This document shows, one piece after another, positions 15,001-26,300 of a stretch of 64,000 bases of DNA. This DNA comes from Oxytricha trifallax (lineage: Eukaryota > Ciliophora > Spirotrichea > Sporadotrichida > Oxytrichidae), in contig ARYC01000435.1 in assembly GCA_000711775.1 (NCBI GenBank), forward strand, positions 87,525-151,524, in the 5' to 3' direction. Made by a program: the position numbers and the translations under genes. Numbering within the stretch: the first letter of the stretch is position 1; the number at the start of each line of letters is the position of its first letter. Below the pieces are notes generated by a model, which was given only the letters and a program-made list of their open reading frames with translations, made no database searches and was not told where the DNA came from.

Positions 15001-18000
15001 GAGAAAACTCGATGCTGCATCCAAACTTATTACTGGCTTAGGCTCAGAACAAAAACGTTGGACTATTGATTTGGAAAGCTTGGGTACCGATAAGATTAAG
15101 TTAGTAGGAGACTGCTTGTCTGGTAGTGCTTTCTTGAGTTACTGCGGTGCTTTCAATTTTGATCTTAGAAAGAAAATGGTCTATGATCACTGGAAATTAG
15201 ATTTGATTGCTAAGAACATTCAATAAATGCAATCAATTATAATGTGAGCATTTCATTTAACAATTAGCAAATTTTATGTTATTCCAAACAAAGAAGGCTA
15301 CAGGTTAGAGAAATTCTTGACAAACGATGTCGAAATATCAAAATGGGCCTCCGAGGGTCTTCCTTCTGATGAGCTTTCAATTTAAAATGGTATCTTGACA
15401 AAGAATGCAAGCAGATTCCCTCTTTGCGTTGACCCACAAATGCAAGCTGTGTTCTGGATCAAAGAAAAAGAAAAGAAATCAAACTTGGATGTGCTTTCTT
15501 TCAATTAAGCTGATTATATTAAAAGACTTGAAATGGCTATCACATTTGGTAAGCCAGTACTATTCGAAGCTTTTCATAAAATCATAAATAGAATTAAAGA
15601 TCTATATCTTCCCTAATATTACATAATTTTAACTATATGGCTGGCTTAAGCCCCAGTATTAATTTCCTATAAGCTTTAAATAATAATAATAATAACACAA
15701 TTATATTAAAAAATGCGAAACTATCGATGAAGAAATCGATCCCATGATTGATCCAATTCTTGAAAAGAATATCATCGTATAAGCCGGTGTTAAAATGATC
15801 AAACTAGGAGATCAGAATATTGAATATCACGATGAATTCCGTCTCTACATGACCACCAAGATTGCTAATCCTAACTACCCTCCAGAAACCTACGGTAAAA
15901 CTCTATTTTAATATTGAAATATAACAAATAAACAATATAAATAGTTTTCTAAGATTTATTACAAACTATGATCATTAACTTCAATGTCACATTCAAAATA
16001 ATAATATAAAAACATTTTTGTCTAAGTTATTATTTTTAAAGTAAATATTAAAATAAAATAAAAATGCTTAAATCATTTTTTTAATTATTTATATTTTAAT
16101 ATAAGATAATTTTAACAACGAGAATATATTATATTATATTATATTATATCAAAGCATTAAAATAAACTTACAAAAAACTTATTAAATTTCTTTTAAATAA
16201 ATTAAATTTATTTACTTATTATAAGAATCGATAAATAAAATTCTTGCTGAGTAATTATTTTTCTAATTGTAAGGTCTAAGAGATCAACTTTTGAATGAGG
16301 TTGTAAGTTACGAACGTCCAGAATTGGAGAAGCAACGTAAATAACTCGTTATAGAGACCTCTCAAAACAGATCTACATTGAAAGATCTAGAAGACACACT
16401 TCTTAATTACTATTCTTTCATTTGAATAGTAGATATAGAATATTTCATTTTGTATAAAGTAATATCTCAGTGAGTTGAGTAAAGAGACAGACATTCCACT
16501 TGTGGATAACGTTCCACTTATAGAAGTTCTCGAAAATGCAAAGAGCAAGTCTGTTGAAATCGCATCTGCCCTTGAAACCGCCAAAATTACCGAAGCTGAT
16601 ATTTGTTTAAAATACCTAAGTTTTTTAAATATGTGAGCCATTTTTTGCAAAATAAATTTAAACTTAAGACTTTATATGGATATTGAGCAAAGTAGAGAAT
16701 CATATAAGGATGTAGCTAAGAGAGGTGCTATTCTGTTCTTCGCAATGCAAGGACTCTCAGCTATTTCTGAAATGTACGAGTACTCACTATCCAGTTACTT
16801 AACTGTATTCAAGAATGCTCTTGAAAGCGCAAGAAAAGATAATATTCTCTAGAATAGACTAAGAAACATTAAAGAAAAACTTACTCAACTTGTTTTTTAA
16901 ATCAATTAAATAGTATAATATTTTATATTGAATTTCAAAATGAGTATAGAAAATTAAAAAAACTTTTACCCCTATTTTTTATCCTTAAGTTTAATTTGTT
17001 TTTTTATGTTGATGGATTTTATATTGGAAGTTTTTTAATTAATTTGAAGTCAATATTTTATATATAGAAATTAATTGTATTGTAAAAATTGCTTAATGAC
17101 CATATAAATAAAACTCTTATGGAAATATAAAGATTAAATTGTCTATGAATTCACATGCATGGGTATCTTTGAAAGACATAAGCTCATGTTCTCTTTCCAA
17201 ATGACAACAATGATCATGGATGGTGACAACGAATTGAACAAATTAGAGCTTGATTTCTTCCTCAAGGGAAACACCAGTTTAGATGCCATCGCAAGATCAA
17301 AGCCTTACGTTTGGCTCTCAGCTAACGGCTGGAAAGATCTCCAAAGACTTCAAACCCTTGGTGATGTTTGGAAGACAGTTATCGATGACTTAGAAAATCA
17401 TGGAAAATAATGGGAGACTTGGTATGATCTAGAAGCACCAGAGTAGGTTGAGATTCCTTGCGGATACTCCGAAAAACTTAACAAATTCCAACAGCTTTTG
17501 ATTGTGAGATGCTTTAGACCAGATAGAGTCGTAAACTCCATTAAGAACTTCATCATAGAAAAAATGCACGAGCAGTACGTTAAGTCACCACCTATCAGGT
17601 ACGACAGAATTTATGAGCAGTCAACTGAGAAAACCCCAATTGTCTTTATTCTTAGTCCAGGTGCTGATCCCTTCAGTGATGTGTAAAAGTTAGCTGAGCA
17701 AATGGGCATGGGCGGTAAGTTTAAGTTCTGCTCCCTTGGTCAAGGTCAAGGAGAAACTGCCAAGCAACTTATTGATTTATCTTATTTCCAAGTTTTAATT
17801 TTATTGAGAGTGGAGCTATGAGAGGTCAATGGGTTATGCTTCAAAATTGTCACTTGCTCGTTTCATGGTTGAAGAAACTTGAAACAATTATTGAAAATAT
17901 CACTAAACCAGATAAGAACTTCAGACTTTGGTTAACTACTGCTCCAACTGACAGATTCATTAACTCTAAATATTTTAGTGATTCATAAACAAAGTAATAG

Positions 18001-21000
18001 TTTTTTTTAAAGAATGTTTTCTAATTGTTAAAGGTTTTAGGATATATATCAATCTATTTAAATTTTAATATAATTTTATTCGTATATTGCTGTATAACAT
18101 ATTATATAATTTTGATTCTCAATAATCAGCTTATTATAATTTTTTAAATAAATTATTTTAAAGTATTAAAAGGTATGAATCATTTCTTAATCACTAAAAT
18201 CTTATGATAACTTTCCTTTGGGATTTAATTCCCTCTTGGTATCCTTCAAAAATCACTTAAAGTCGTTACTGAGCCACCCGATGGTCTCGGTCAAAACATC
18301 AAACAAAGCTTCAATAATTAACTTATAAGCTTTTACTTTCAATCGATTTTAAATTATTTATTAAGTATAAATTCAAAGCTACTCCAAGCTTACGGATGAA
18401 ATGTTAGTAGAGTGCCCCACTAAAGAATTCAAATCTCTCGTTTACGTGCTTGCTTTCTTCCACGCAGTCATTTAAGAGAGAAAGAAATTCGGTAAAATTG
18501 GTTGGAATGTCACATATGACTTTAACGATAGTGACTTTAAGATCTCATTCAGATTGATTTCTATGTACTTTTAATTGTTAATGAAAAGGAGAAATTGATT
18601 TAATATGATTGCGTTTATTATGATATATTAAAGTAAAAAACGTTAAAAATTAGAGAAAAAGTTAATAAATTTAAGCATATAACTTGAACAAAGCCTTCTA
18701 AAATAATGAAGAAGAATTACCATGGGAAACACTGCGTTATCTCATCGGTGAGGCTATGTATGGTGGTAGAGTCACAGATGACTTTGATAGAAATTACAAA
18801 TTACAAAAATTTTATGAGTCGCTATTTTCAATATTTGATAGACGTGTATTGAACACTTATTTGAAGGAATACGTTGGAGATTTCATCTTTGACAACAACC
18901 AAACTTATTACTTCTCTCAATCAGGCTACGATTACACCATTCCACAATGTGAGAATCTAGAGCTCTATATCAACTACATTTAAATGAAAAATAGACAAAT
19001 AAAATACAAAATTAATATAATCAGTTATTCAGTTGATAAATAAAATTTACATAGACTCGATTCCATTGTTCACATCACCAGGTGTGTTCGGTCTACATCC
19101 AAACGCTGAAATATCTTATTTCACTAATACTGCTAAAGAAATCTATTTAGTCACATTAAATTAGTGAAATGTAGTTAAGAAATTAAAATCCTTTTGTGAA
19201 TTATCTATATCTTATAATCCACCATATTTTATACACGGAATATAATGAAAATTCTTTTAGAAATCTGGTTGAACTGCATTGAAATGCAAACATCTGATGT
19301 GTCAGCCGGCGGTGGTATAAACAAAGAAGAGTATATCGAGCAAGTTGCCTCAGACATTTAATCGAAACTACCAGAGCTTTTCGATTACTACAATATCAAG
19401 AAGAACATTCTCTAATAGAATTCTTGTATATAAAAAGTGAGAATTTGCTATGCAAACATAGTCTAGTAAAGTTTAACAAAAAATTTATTAATTGTGATTG
19501 AAATCCCCACACCCGCTCAAGTTGTGCTATTACAGGAATTAGAACGTTTCAATAGACTTTTGGAGAAAATGCACAGTTCTATTTTTGATTTGAAGAGAGC
19601 ACTGTTGGGAGAAATCGGTATGAGTTTTAAACTATTATAATTTTATAATGAGCATAAAAATAATACTATAAACTGGTTGGTTTTATCCTCAGTATTAATT
19701 TCTATAAAGCATTAAATCAAAATAATATCGTTTAAATGTATTTAATACAAAATTAATAGAAATAAATTAGTATGAGTATGGAATTGGATGACTTGGCTAA
19801 TTCATTGTTTAATGGTTTCTTACCATCTATGTGGTCAGCACTTGCCCCATAAACCCTTAAGAGCTTAGTCAATTGGATTAAATGATTTTTGTTCCTAAAT
19901 AGTTTAATAAACTCCCTTTAATATTGATCAGAATTATTAAAAATAATATTTTCTGTATGTAGTTTTAGTAAAAATGATTACCTATATTATTTAAAATTGG
20001 ATTGAGCACTTCATGCGCAGATACAACTAGTACAAGACTTGGATTGAAGTTGAGGAACCCAAGGCTATATGGCTCTCAGGTCTACACATTCCAGAATCTT
20101 ACTTAACAGCCTTGGTGCAAACCACCTGTAGAAGAAAGGGATGGGCGCTTGATAAGAGTACTCTTTACACAATCGTCACCAAGATTAAGAATCCAAATGA
20201 AGTTTACAAATATATAATTATAAGATTTAGAATTGTTTTGAATAAACTCTCTTAAAATTTATAATCAAAGATCACAAAGAGAAAACAGTATTTTCTTTTA
20301 CTAAAGTGTAAAAAAGATTATCTTCATATTAATCTGCCAATCATAGTTTAAGTTTTAATGAAGTAAAGAAGAGACTTGAAGATGGTTGTTACATCTAGGG
20401 ATTGTATTTAGAAGGTGCCATCTGGCATAGCGAAAAGGACTGCCTTGACTACCAGAACCCCAAGGAACTTATTGTTGAAATGCCACTCATTCAAATTATT
20501 CCAATTGAAGCTAACAAACTCAAGCTTATATAAAATATTTAAAAGATATGATTATGCAGGAAATTCTAAAAATATTCTATAGGTTTTTAACATAATTATA
20601 ATAAAAGTAATTTTTGAATGAAAAGCATCAATAATCATTAATTATCAATGTATATAATAATGATAACAATTATAATTTCGACTGTAAATTAATCTTTTAA
20701 ATGATTTTCTAATTGCATATTTTTAATATAAAATCACTTGCTTTGAATTTACAATAAATCAATGTTGCAATAAATTTACTTTATTCTTAATCAAATTGCC
20801 TTTTTATAGAATCTCGTGACATTTAGATTAATTAATTTCCTAATTAAAATCTTATAAATTTGAAGCTTAGAGGCACCATTAGAACTCCCGTATATGTCAC
20901 ACAAAACAGAAGAAACGCCATGGGAGTGGGTCTAGTGTTTGAAGCCGATCTTAAGACAGACAAGCATCCCAGTCATTGGGTCCTCCAAGGAGTCTGCTTG

Positions 21001-21018
21001 GTCCTAAACACTGATTGA
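1..21018 (+). CDS. DNAH10: Axonemal dynein heavy chain, DNAH10/I1-alpha type, 5'-truncated by the window, split by many IESs
   Basis: Microtubule motor subunit of an inner-arm dynein. The window opens inside the N-terminal tail ([16 protein letters not shown], from base 2). The linker follows to about 6.8 kb. Four P-loops come in canonical order: AAA1 GPAGTGKT (7021) with CFDEFNR (about 7171), AAA2 GPTGSGKS (8143), AAA3 GDSGTAKT (10717) and AAA4 GVGGSGKQ (12302). The stalk coiled coil and microtubule-binding domain lie at about 13.4-15.0 kb, then AAA5, AAA6 and the C-terminal domain. The last residues, [14 protein letters not shown] before TGA, resemble my recollection of DNAH10 and set it apart from outer-arm chains, but only a search can fix the class. 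Many TAA/TAG codons read as Gln. Dozens of AT-rich interruptions break the frame; joining MDSs at pointers restores it. MDS order follows protein order, so the gene looks non-scrambled. The first few hundred residues are missing. Confidence 0.93.
668..743 (+). other. IES in dynein gene, pointer ACATCA
   Basis: AT-rich 76 bp segment between MDSs encoding ..EKVRAQIDI and [10 protein letters not shown]... The repeat ACATCA occurs at 662-667 and 738-743. Keeping one copy gives an uninterrupted Asp-Ile-Arg-Arg reading. This is a clear small example of the many short IESs in this gene. Confidence 0.85.
7210..7412 (+). other. IES in dynein AAA1, pointer TACTC
   Basis: About 203 bp of AT-rich DNA with poly-A/T runs, right after [18 protein letters not shown] occurs at 7205-7209 and 7408-7412. 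Joining on one copy gives [17 protein letters not shown], the usual dynein AAA1 sequence, so the deletion is well supported. Confidence 0.9.
7519..7564 (+). other. Short IES in dynein AAA1, pointer CTTA
   Basis: 46 bp interruption. CTTA occurs at 7515-7518 and 7561-7564. Joining gives [20 protein letters not shown], the conserved AAA1 segment. Confidence 0.85.
8486..8817 (+). other. IES (332 bp) in dynein AAA2, pointer AACCT
   Basis: Very AT-rich stretch without coding features. AACCT is at 8481-8485 and 8813-8817. Joining yields [19 protein letters not shown], continuous with the conserved [15 protein letters not shown] motif that follows. Confidence 0.9.
9329..9984 (+). mobile_element. GC-rich SINE-like insert serving as an IES; 14 bp pointer/target duplication
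   Basis: A 656 bp insert splits the dynein reading [13 protein letters not shown]. Unlike every other IES here, it is close to balanced in base composition. It is bounded by a 14 bp direct repeat ATATCTGATGATAG (9315-9328 and 9971-9984); one copy restores the frame. Near its 5' end TGGTAAGTCGG (about 9340) and GGTTCGAAACC (about 9384) resemble pol III A and B boxes at tRNA-like spacing. The 3' end is a short A run followed by repeated ATC. Boxes, simple 3' tail and long target duplication are hallmarks of a tRNA-derived SINE. It has no convincing long reading frame. A LINE 3' fragment or another non-coding RNA retrocopy is possible. That it is an IES is strong; the SINE call is inference. Confidence 0.65.
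10067..10557 (+). other. IES (491 bp) in dynein, pointer TGATATT
   Basis: AT-rich non-coding stretch. TGATATT is at 10060-10066 and 10551-10557. Joining gives [20 protein letters not shown], in frame into AAA3. No internal element recognised. Confidence 0.9.
10771..10831 (+). other. IES (61 bp) in dynein AAA3, pointer TAACTT
   Basis: TAACTT at 10765-10770 and 10826-10831. Joining gives [20 protein letters not shown], in frame just downstream of the AAA3 P-loop. Confidence 0.85.
12499..12842 (+). other. IES (344 bp) in dynein AAA4, pointer GAAGGTTT, with a perfect hairpin
   Basis: GAAGGTTT at 12491-12498 and 12835-12842; joining gives [20 protein letters not shown] in frame. The last part of the IES holds a perfect 18 bp inverted repeat (12798-12815 with 12821-12838, loop of 5) whose right arm runs into the pointer. 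Confidence 0.88.
14040..14465 (+). other. Long AT-rich interruption in the dynein stalk region, boundaries not resolved
   Basis: About 420 bp between the MDS ending near [16 protein letters not shown] and the MDS beginning near [21 protein letters not shown] short coding-like stretch near 14097-14135 might be a tiny MDS. A lone TTTTGGGG at about 14399 is too short to call a TBE end. Exact pointers were not determined. Confidence 0.5.
15897..16275 (+). other. IES (379 bp) in dynein, pointer GGT
   Basis: GGT at 15894-15896 and 16273-16275 flank an AT-rich block that includes a TTATA short repeat near 16126-16150. Joining gives [20 protein letters not shown] in frame. The pointer is only 3 bases, so the exact cut could shift. 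Confidence 0.75.
16894..17142 (+). other. IES (249 bp) in dynein, pointer TTGT
   Basis: TTGT at 16890-16893 and 17139-17142. Joining gives [20 protein letters not shown] in frame. Very AT-rich, no other feature. Confidence 0.8.
20529..20869 (+). other. IES (341 bp) near the dynein C-terminus, pointer AAGCTTA
   Basis: AAGCTTA at 20522-20528 and 20863-20869. Joining gives [20 protein letters not shown] in frame, leading into the C-terminal end of the motor. Confidence 0.88.
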
Positions 21019-21172
21019 TTTAAAATAAGTTACTCTATAATTTAAGATTTAGGCTCTTTATAAAGCCCATTTAATTTCATAAAACTTCTAAATATAAATC
21101 TAATATTAAAGTTCATATCTTTAAACCTGGGGAAATATCTAAATTATAAATTGATTTATTATAAAAACAAAT

Positions 21173-23042
21173 ATGAGCAGTTTAAGAGTCTTAAAGTATT
21201 TCATCTCAATTTATTCATATTTATTAGGCTATTTTTTTAAGATTTATTAATAGTATTTGTATTATGATATCTATGTTTCCCATATATAAATAGATGTATA
21301 GTTTGTAATTTTATCTCCAGCTCTCCAGTGGGTGAATTGTCAGACGTATTGGAAGACATCTCTAACATAATAGGTCACGATTTCTTGCAGCAACCAGAAA
21401 TAAAGCAAGCCTTGAGAGACTACTATGAAAATCATAAATTGCAACTCAATTTGAATGACGGCTCACAGGTTATTGTCTCTGGTCATGGCAGATAAGAGCC
21501 AATATCCAGATTTAATTTAAAAAATAATTGAAATTTACTGTTTCAATTTTATAGAATGAACGTAGTTTATATAGTTAAAGGGGAGTAATTTTATAATTGT
21601 GAATCAGATTTGTTGGAGGAAGTGCACCAGTTCAACAGCAAGTATCTCCTCAGAAGAAAGCATCAATCTGGGATGAAGATGGTGATGAGCAACAATATTG
21701 TAGGAATACAATCGATTTGGGAAAATGTTTTAAAATTAAATTAATTAAATATTAAAATCATGGCAGTTATAAAATCTAAAGTGACTCAAAATTCAAAAAT
21801 AAATAGATGCTACGGTAGATCCCGCAATTTTAGCTGGACTTTACTATTAGCAATATTCCTGATTCATCCCAGGAAGCGAGATATTTTGATTTTTAGCAAA
21901 CTCCCAAAAATATTATAATGGGTGTTTCTCGCTTAGGCGATGAGATAAATTCATTATAGCAATAACAACCACCGTCTCATTTTTAATGCGCTATCCAGAG
22001 AGTATAATATTGTCAGGGGATGGAGACATTTTCAAAAAACATAACTGAAGGTAATTAATAATTAATTAATTTAAATTTTAATCATTTTCCCAAATCGAAT
22101 GTATTCCTACAATAGTAATAAGAAGAAGAGCAAAAGGAGGAATAATAAGATCAGCAAATTATAAATTAACATATACTGAGTTAATTACTGCTATAATTTT
22201 CCATAAGTGCTTACGATTTTATTTTCAGCAAATCGAATAATAGCAGTAATAGCAGGTGGTTGAGGAATTTGTATACTATGATCCATCTAAGAGATGCAAA
22301 TTCTCGTTTCACCCAATTACTCTGGAAGCCAAACTTGAAGAGGAAAACGTAGACCTCTCAGCTGCTTCACTTCCAGCAAATGTCCTCAGTTTAAGGTAAG
22401 TTACAGGGTTTTTATATCCACTATAAGGAATAATTCGTAGGGATAATGCAATGAAAAGATTTCTCTAAATATCCTCTCATCTAAATTAATTATTTTCTTT
22501 AGAGATGAGACAATTAAGGAGATGCAAGCCTATGTAAATCGTCAATTTAGAAAGGGCACCACTCTCCATTCAGTCTTCGTAGACGAATCCTCTATAAAAG
22601 TGGAAATTTCTTGCCACAATTTTAACTTCAAGAATTTCTGGGGTGGTGAATTCATAAGTTCTTACAATATCGAGCTTGGCAGTGAGAACTTCAGTGGCTC
22701 TGTTAAATTACACAATCACTACTTCGAACAAGGAAATATTCAATTCAACTTAAAGAAGGCTTTCCCACCACAAAAACTAAAAACCCTTAGCGCAAAGGCT
22801 ATAGTTGATCTTATTTGCAAACTTGAAACTGATGTAAGTAAATAATGAGATAATTTTTTATCATGAGAATCAGCTCCACTTATTCATTCCACTACTGATT
22901 CTCACTTATTTTGTTGATATAGTACTAAGAGGGACTTGAAGAGATGTACAATGAAGTTTCAGAAAAACTGCTCAAGGGCATGAGAAGAATCTTGCCAGTT
23001 ACCAGAACTAAATTCGATTGGAACAGACCAAATCTAATTTGA
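21173..23042 (+). CDS. CAPZA: F-actin-capping protein subunit alpha
   Basis: Barbed-end actin capping protein alpha, which works as a heterodimer with beta. ATG at 21173 opens MSSLRVLKYFIS, and joining at pointer ATCTC gives SSSPVGELSDVLEDISNIIG, the CapZ-alpha N-terminal pattern (SPPGEFNEVF in animals). The core has KNFWGGEFISSYNIEL (about 22635) and the C-terminus LPVTRTKFDW (about 22995), both diagnostic, before TGA at 23040. A glutamine/glutamate-rich insert coded largely by TAA/TAG/CAA (22113-22260) is not in animal homologues. Four IESs (pointers ATCTC, CAGATTT, ACAATA, CAGCAAAT) and two ordinary GT-AG introns interrupt it. One IES is a foldback transposon. It lies 154 bp after the dynein stop. 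Confidence 0.95.
21208..21317 (+). other. IES in capping protein gene, pointer ATCTC
   Basis: ATCTC at 21203-21207 and 21313-21317. Joining makes LRVLKYFISSSPVGELSDV continuous. Confidence 0.88.
21514..21611 (+). other. IES in capping protein gene, pointer CAGATTT
   Basis: CAGATTT at 21507-21513 and 21605-21611. Joining gives RQEPISRFVGGSAPVQQQ in frame. Confidence 0.88.
21698..22112. mobile_element. Foldback element copy 1 (415 bp), acting as an IES
   Basis: Ends are inverted repeats: TTGTAGGAATACAATCGATT at the left, its near-complement closing with GTATTCCTACAA at the right, flanked by TA (21696-21697 and 22113-22114). The interior shares blocks such as AGCTGGACTTTACTATT with the copies at 40229 and 42768. 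The element fills the gap between two capping-protein MDSs exactly. The pointer ACAATA (21692-21697 and 22109-22114) is made of the element's terminal bases plus the flanking TA. Arms are more diverged than in copy 2. TA flanks suggest a Tc1/mariner-type MITE. No coding capacity. Confidence 0.88.
22160..22233 (+). other. IES in capping protein gene, pointer CAGCAAAT
   Basis: CAGCAAAT at 22152-22159 and 22226-22233. Joining keeps the Gln-rich frame open into VVEEFVYYDPSKRCKFSFHP. Confidence 0.88.
22396..22502 (+). other. Probable spliceosomal intron in capping protein gene
   Basis: GTAAGT donor at 22396 and TTCTTTAG acceptor ending 22502. Removal gives LSLRDETIKEMQAYV in frame. No pointer repeat that preserves the frame was found, so this fits an intron kept in the macronuclear gene, not an IES. 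Confidence 0.75.
22834..22922 (+). other. Probable spliceosomal intron in capping protein gene
   Basis: GTAAGT donor right after GAT (22831-22833) and GATATAG acceptor ending 22922. Removal gives CKLETDYQEGLEEMYNEVSE in frame. Confidence 0.78.
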
Positions 23043-23390
23043 TGCTCAAAAACGTTGCAGTCATAGATATTTATTCGCAGGGTAGAATTATATTTGTCTT
23101 ATCGTAATATTAATATTTTTTTCATTCTTAGACATAATTAAATACAGCACTCTATCTTATTGTTATATAATTATTTTAATTAAATATTTACTTTTAATAT
23201 TGAAAAATACTTAATTTTAATATTTCACTGAATAGAATTTTATCCTATGCCCCTCATAGAAATTATTATATCTTTTTTTATCTGACGAATATGTTGAGAA
23301 TATTTGTAGCACTAATCTCATATTTAATAAATATAAATACTTTGCTTACTAATTTCCGTATAATTCATTAATTTTAACACGATTTTCTCA
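23043..23390. other. Intergenic spacer, capping protein to PIWI
   Basis: 348 bp of AT-rich DNA between tandem genes. It should hold the end of one macronuclear chromosome and the start of the next. Nothing recognisable was seen in it. Confidence 0.6.
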
Positions 23391-26300
23391 ATGGAATCAT
23401 ACTCAAAACCAAACAATTAAAGAAACTATAACAATCAAAAGCAGTCGTAGTATCAGCCAAGAAACAATAACACTAAAGATATATACCATATATTAATTTT
23501 AAATTCAACTAATTTTTATATTTGGGATCACATATTATATTTATGAAAAGCTTTATAGTATAAATCTTATATTTTTGAGATAACTACTTCGAATAGGATG
23601 ATGACACTTGGTCGCAATCAACTAAGTCTCATACATCTTATAATTCAAAGACAACCGCAGCTTACAGCAAGTAAAGTGGTGCCAGTGGGGCCTAAAAGGG
23701 CTATCAAAATAAAAATTAGTTGCACCATTTTTTTAAATTTATAAATCTATTTAATAAAAAGTATATCATGAATATGAAAAGGTTAATAGCCAATATATAC
23801 TGTATTAAGGTTCTTAGTATATTGTAGTTAAAAAATAAATATTACTATAAATTTAAATAACCAAGGGACAACAAATTTTCCAAAGGGTCCTCAAAAGTCA
23901 AATGCATCTCAATAACAATCAAAGGCACCCACCTAAGTAAAGCTATACACCAATCAATTCAAAGTAAACGTGACAAAGAATTTGTCAGTATATCAATATG
24001 AGACTTAAATCAGCCCAGATGTTGATGAAAATTCACTCATATAAAAATTCATTATGAAATTCTTGTTCATACTGTGTTAAAAATGAGATTATACAATATA
24101 TAACGCTAATTTTAATTAAAATTCACTCTGGCTACAAGTTCTTGGGTCAGCCAGAAAAAGTCTATATGTAGCAATGGGTCTATTTTTGGAAAGTGGCCGC
24201 ACAATCTTCACACCCTAGGATCTAGAAGAAGACATCATCGTAAACACTCAGTATGAGGGAAATGACTACGTGATAAGAATAGTTAGCGATACCAAGGTCT
24301 TCTTCACTGATAAGTTCCTGAAGTCCACAAAGATGGAAGAACATGCTGTGATATAAAAAAGTAAAAACTTCACATAAACTTCATACAATTTAAAAAGGCC
24401 TCTTCGGTTCTAACTAATTGTTTAATTTTTCCTTAGTATATTATATTATGAATATAAAGCTGTGATGCACACAGTCCTGAATAATATCATCAAGCAAGCA
24501 TTCAGAGGTATGGGCAATCTTACTTAAATGGGCAGAGGCTCAAAGTTCATAGATAGAGACTCACAGTCTAATTTCGGCAGCATGGTAGCATATAATGGCT
24601 ACAAGGCAAGCACCTTTAATTACCAAAATGCCATTACTGTTGTCCTTGACTCTGCAAATACATAGTTTAATCATAAATTCATTATTTTTTTGTGAAATAA
24701 ATGAACTTAAAGAGATATAATTTAAAAGAAATATTTAATGTTTTAACTATCTGCAAATAGGTTCGTATAAAGCCAATCTAGTTTATAAACTTTAAAGAAG
24801 CTTGAAGCGTAATATAAAGGTGATCAAAAAGCCTTCCAAAGAAAATTGAAATCAATTGTAACTTAATATGAATTAATAGAAATTAATATAGGCTGTATCC
24901 ATCATACTGGTAGATATTAATAAAAGCCAATCTCTTTAATTTAGTTTATAATGTAGACAAAAACTAAGTCGATAAATTTAAAGTCTATTAATTTTTAGAA
25001 AGAAAACATTATAATTCCGAGACTTTTCATTTTCATTAAACCAACTTAAAACATATTTCAAAGTTAAGTTTGGCAAGAAGGAATAGCTATTCCATAAAGT
25101 ATGTCTTTAAACCACTGCCTAAAATATTTGAAATATGAATCTTAATACCTAATTAATATGAGTTCATGAATTTATTTTTGTATTTTCCAAGATAAAGTAA
25201 AGGAAATATTTATAGGCTAATCTCTTGTCACAACATGGGGAAGGTACCGTGCTTATTCAATCAAGGACATTATTTTTGATAAAACCCCCTTTACCTTGAA
25301 ATTCACAAACTCACAATAGATATTAACTATTATTTAACACATATATTATTTCATATATTTATTAAATTTCAACTCAGAGGGAGACACCTTCACAGTTGCT
25401 CAATATTTCCAGAAATTCATAAAATAAAACATAACAGATAAAAATCAGCCAATATTTGTTGCATCATTGAATGGCAGAGACATCTACTTGCCACCAGAAC
25501 TCTGTAATATATCTACTAAAATTATATGATTATGCCATAAATATTTCTATATCAAATATAAAACTTATTTTATCATCAAATATGGATGGTATTCCTGATG
25601 AAATAAGCTAAGACCCATTCTAAATGCGTGAAATAATGTCAAAGTTCAGAAAAAACCCTAATTAAAAATATGATGAAATTGAAAAGTTCAGCTCTAAACT
25701 ATTCGCTCAAAAGCAATTACAATAGTGGGGTCTTGAGATTGAAAAGAAGCCAAAATATCTGAATATATATATATATATATTATAATAAGATTTTAAATAA
25801 TTAAATGTAAATAAAAATAATTTTTATAGCCAATGGAACTAACCAGCAACATACTCCCAGTACCAAGAATCAGAATGAACGATGGCGAAATAATAAACTG
25901 TGGTCCAAATGAAATTAGAAATCTTCCAATCCAAAACTATTTAAATATTGTATTTTTTAAAATGTTTATACGATAATTTTTTGAAATATAAAGATAACTT
26001 ATTTATATCTTGTAAAACTCAGTAGCTCTTGGAGATGACGAATGGATTTTCGCATATGATTAGAAACACTTTAGATAAGCTGAAAATAAACCTAAATGAA
26101 TCTTAATGTTTTAAATTGATAAATTTATTACGTCACTGTAATTTATTAATTGTTATTGTGAAGGTTTGTTCATTAACAGATGTTAGCTGGGTGCGATAAA
26201 CTTGGTATGTTGGTCGGCCATCCAATTTGGATTGAAATCTAAAACAGTTATTTTAGTATTTTGTTGAAGGGGGGTGGAAATTATGATTTTTAGGCTTTAT

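Noticed and set aside
25765..25790. TATATA run in the PIWI gene as a functional site
   Set aside because: Short simple repeat inside an IES; nothing distinguishes it from background.
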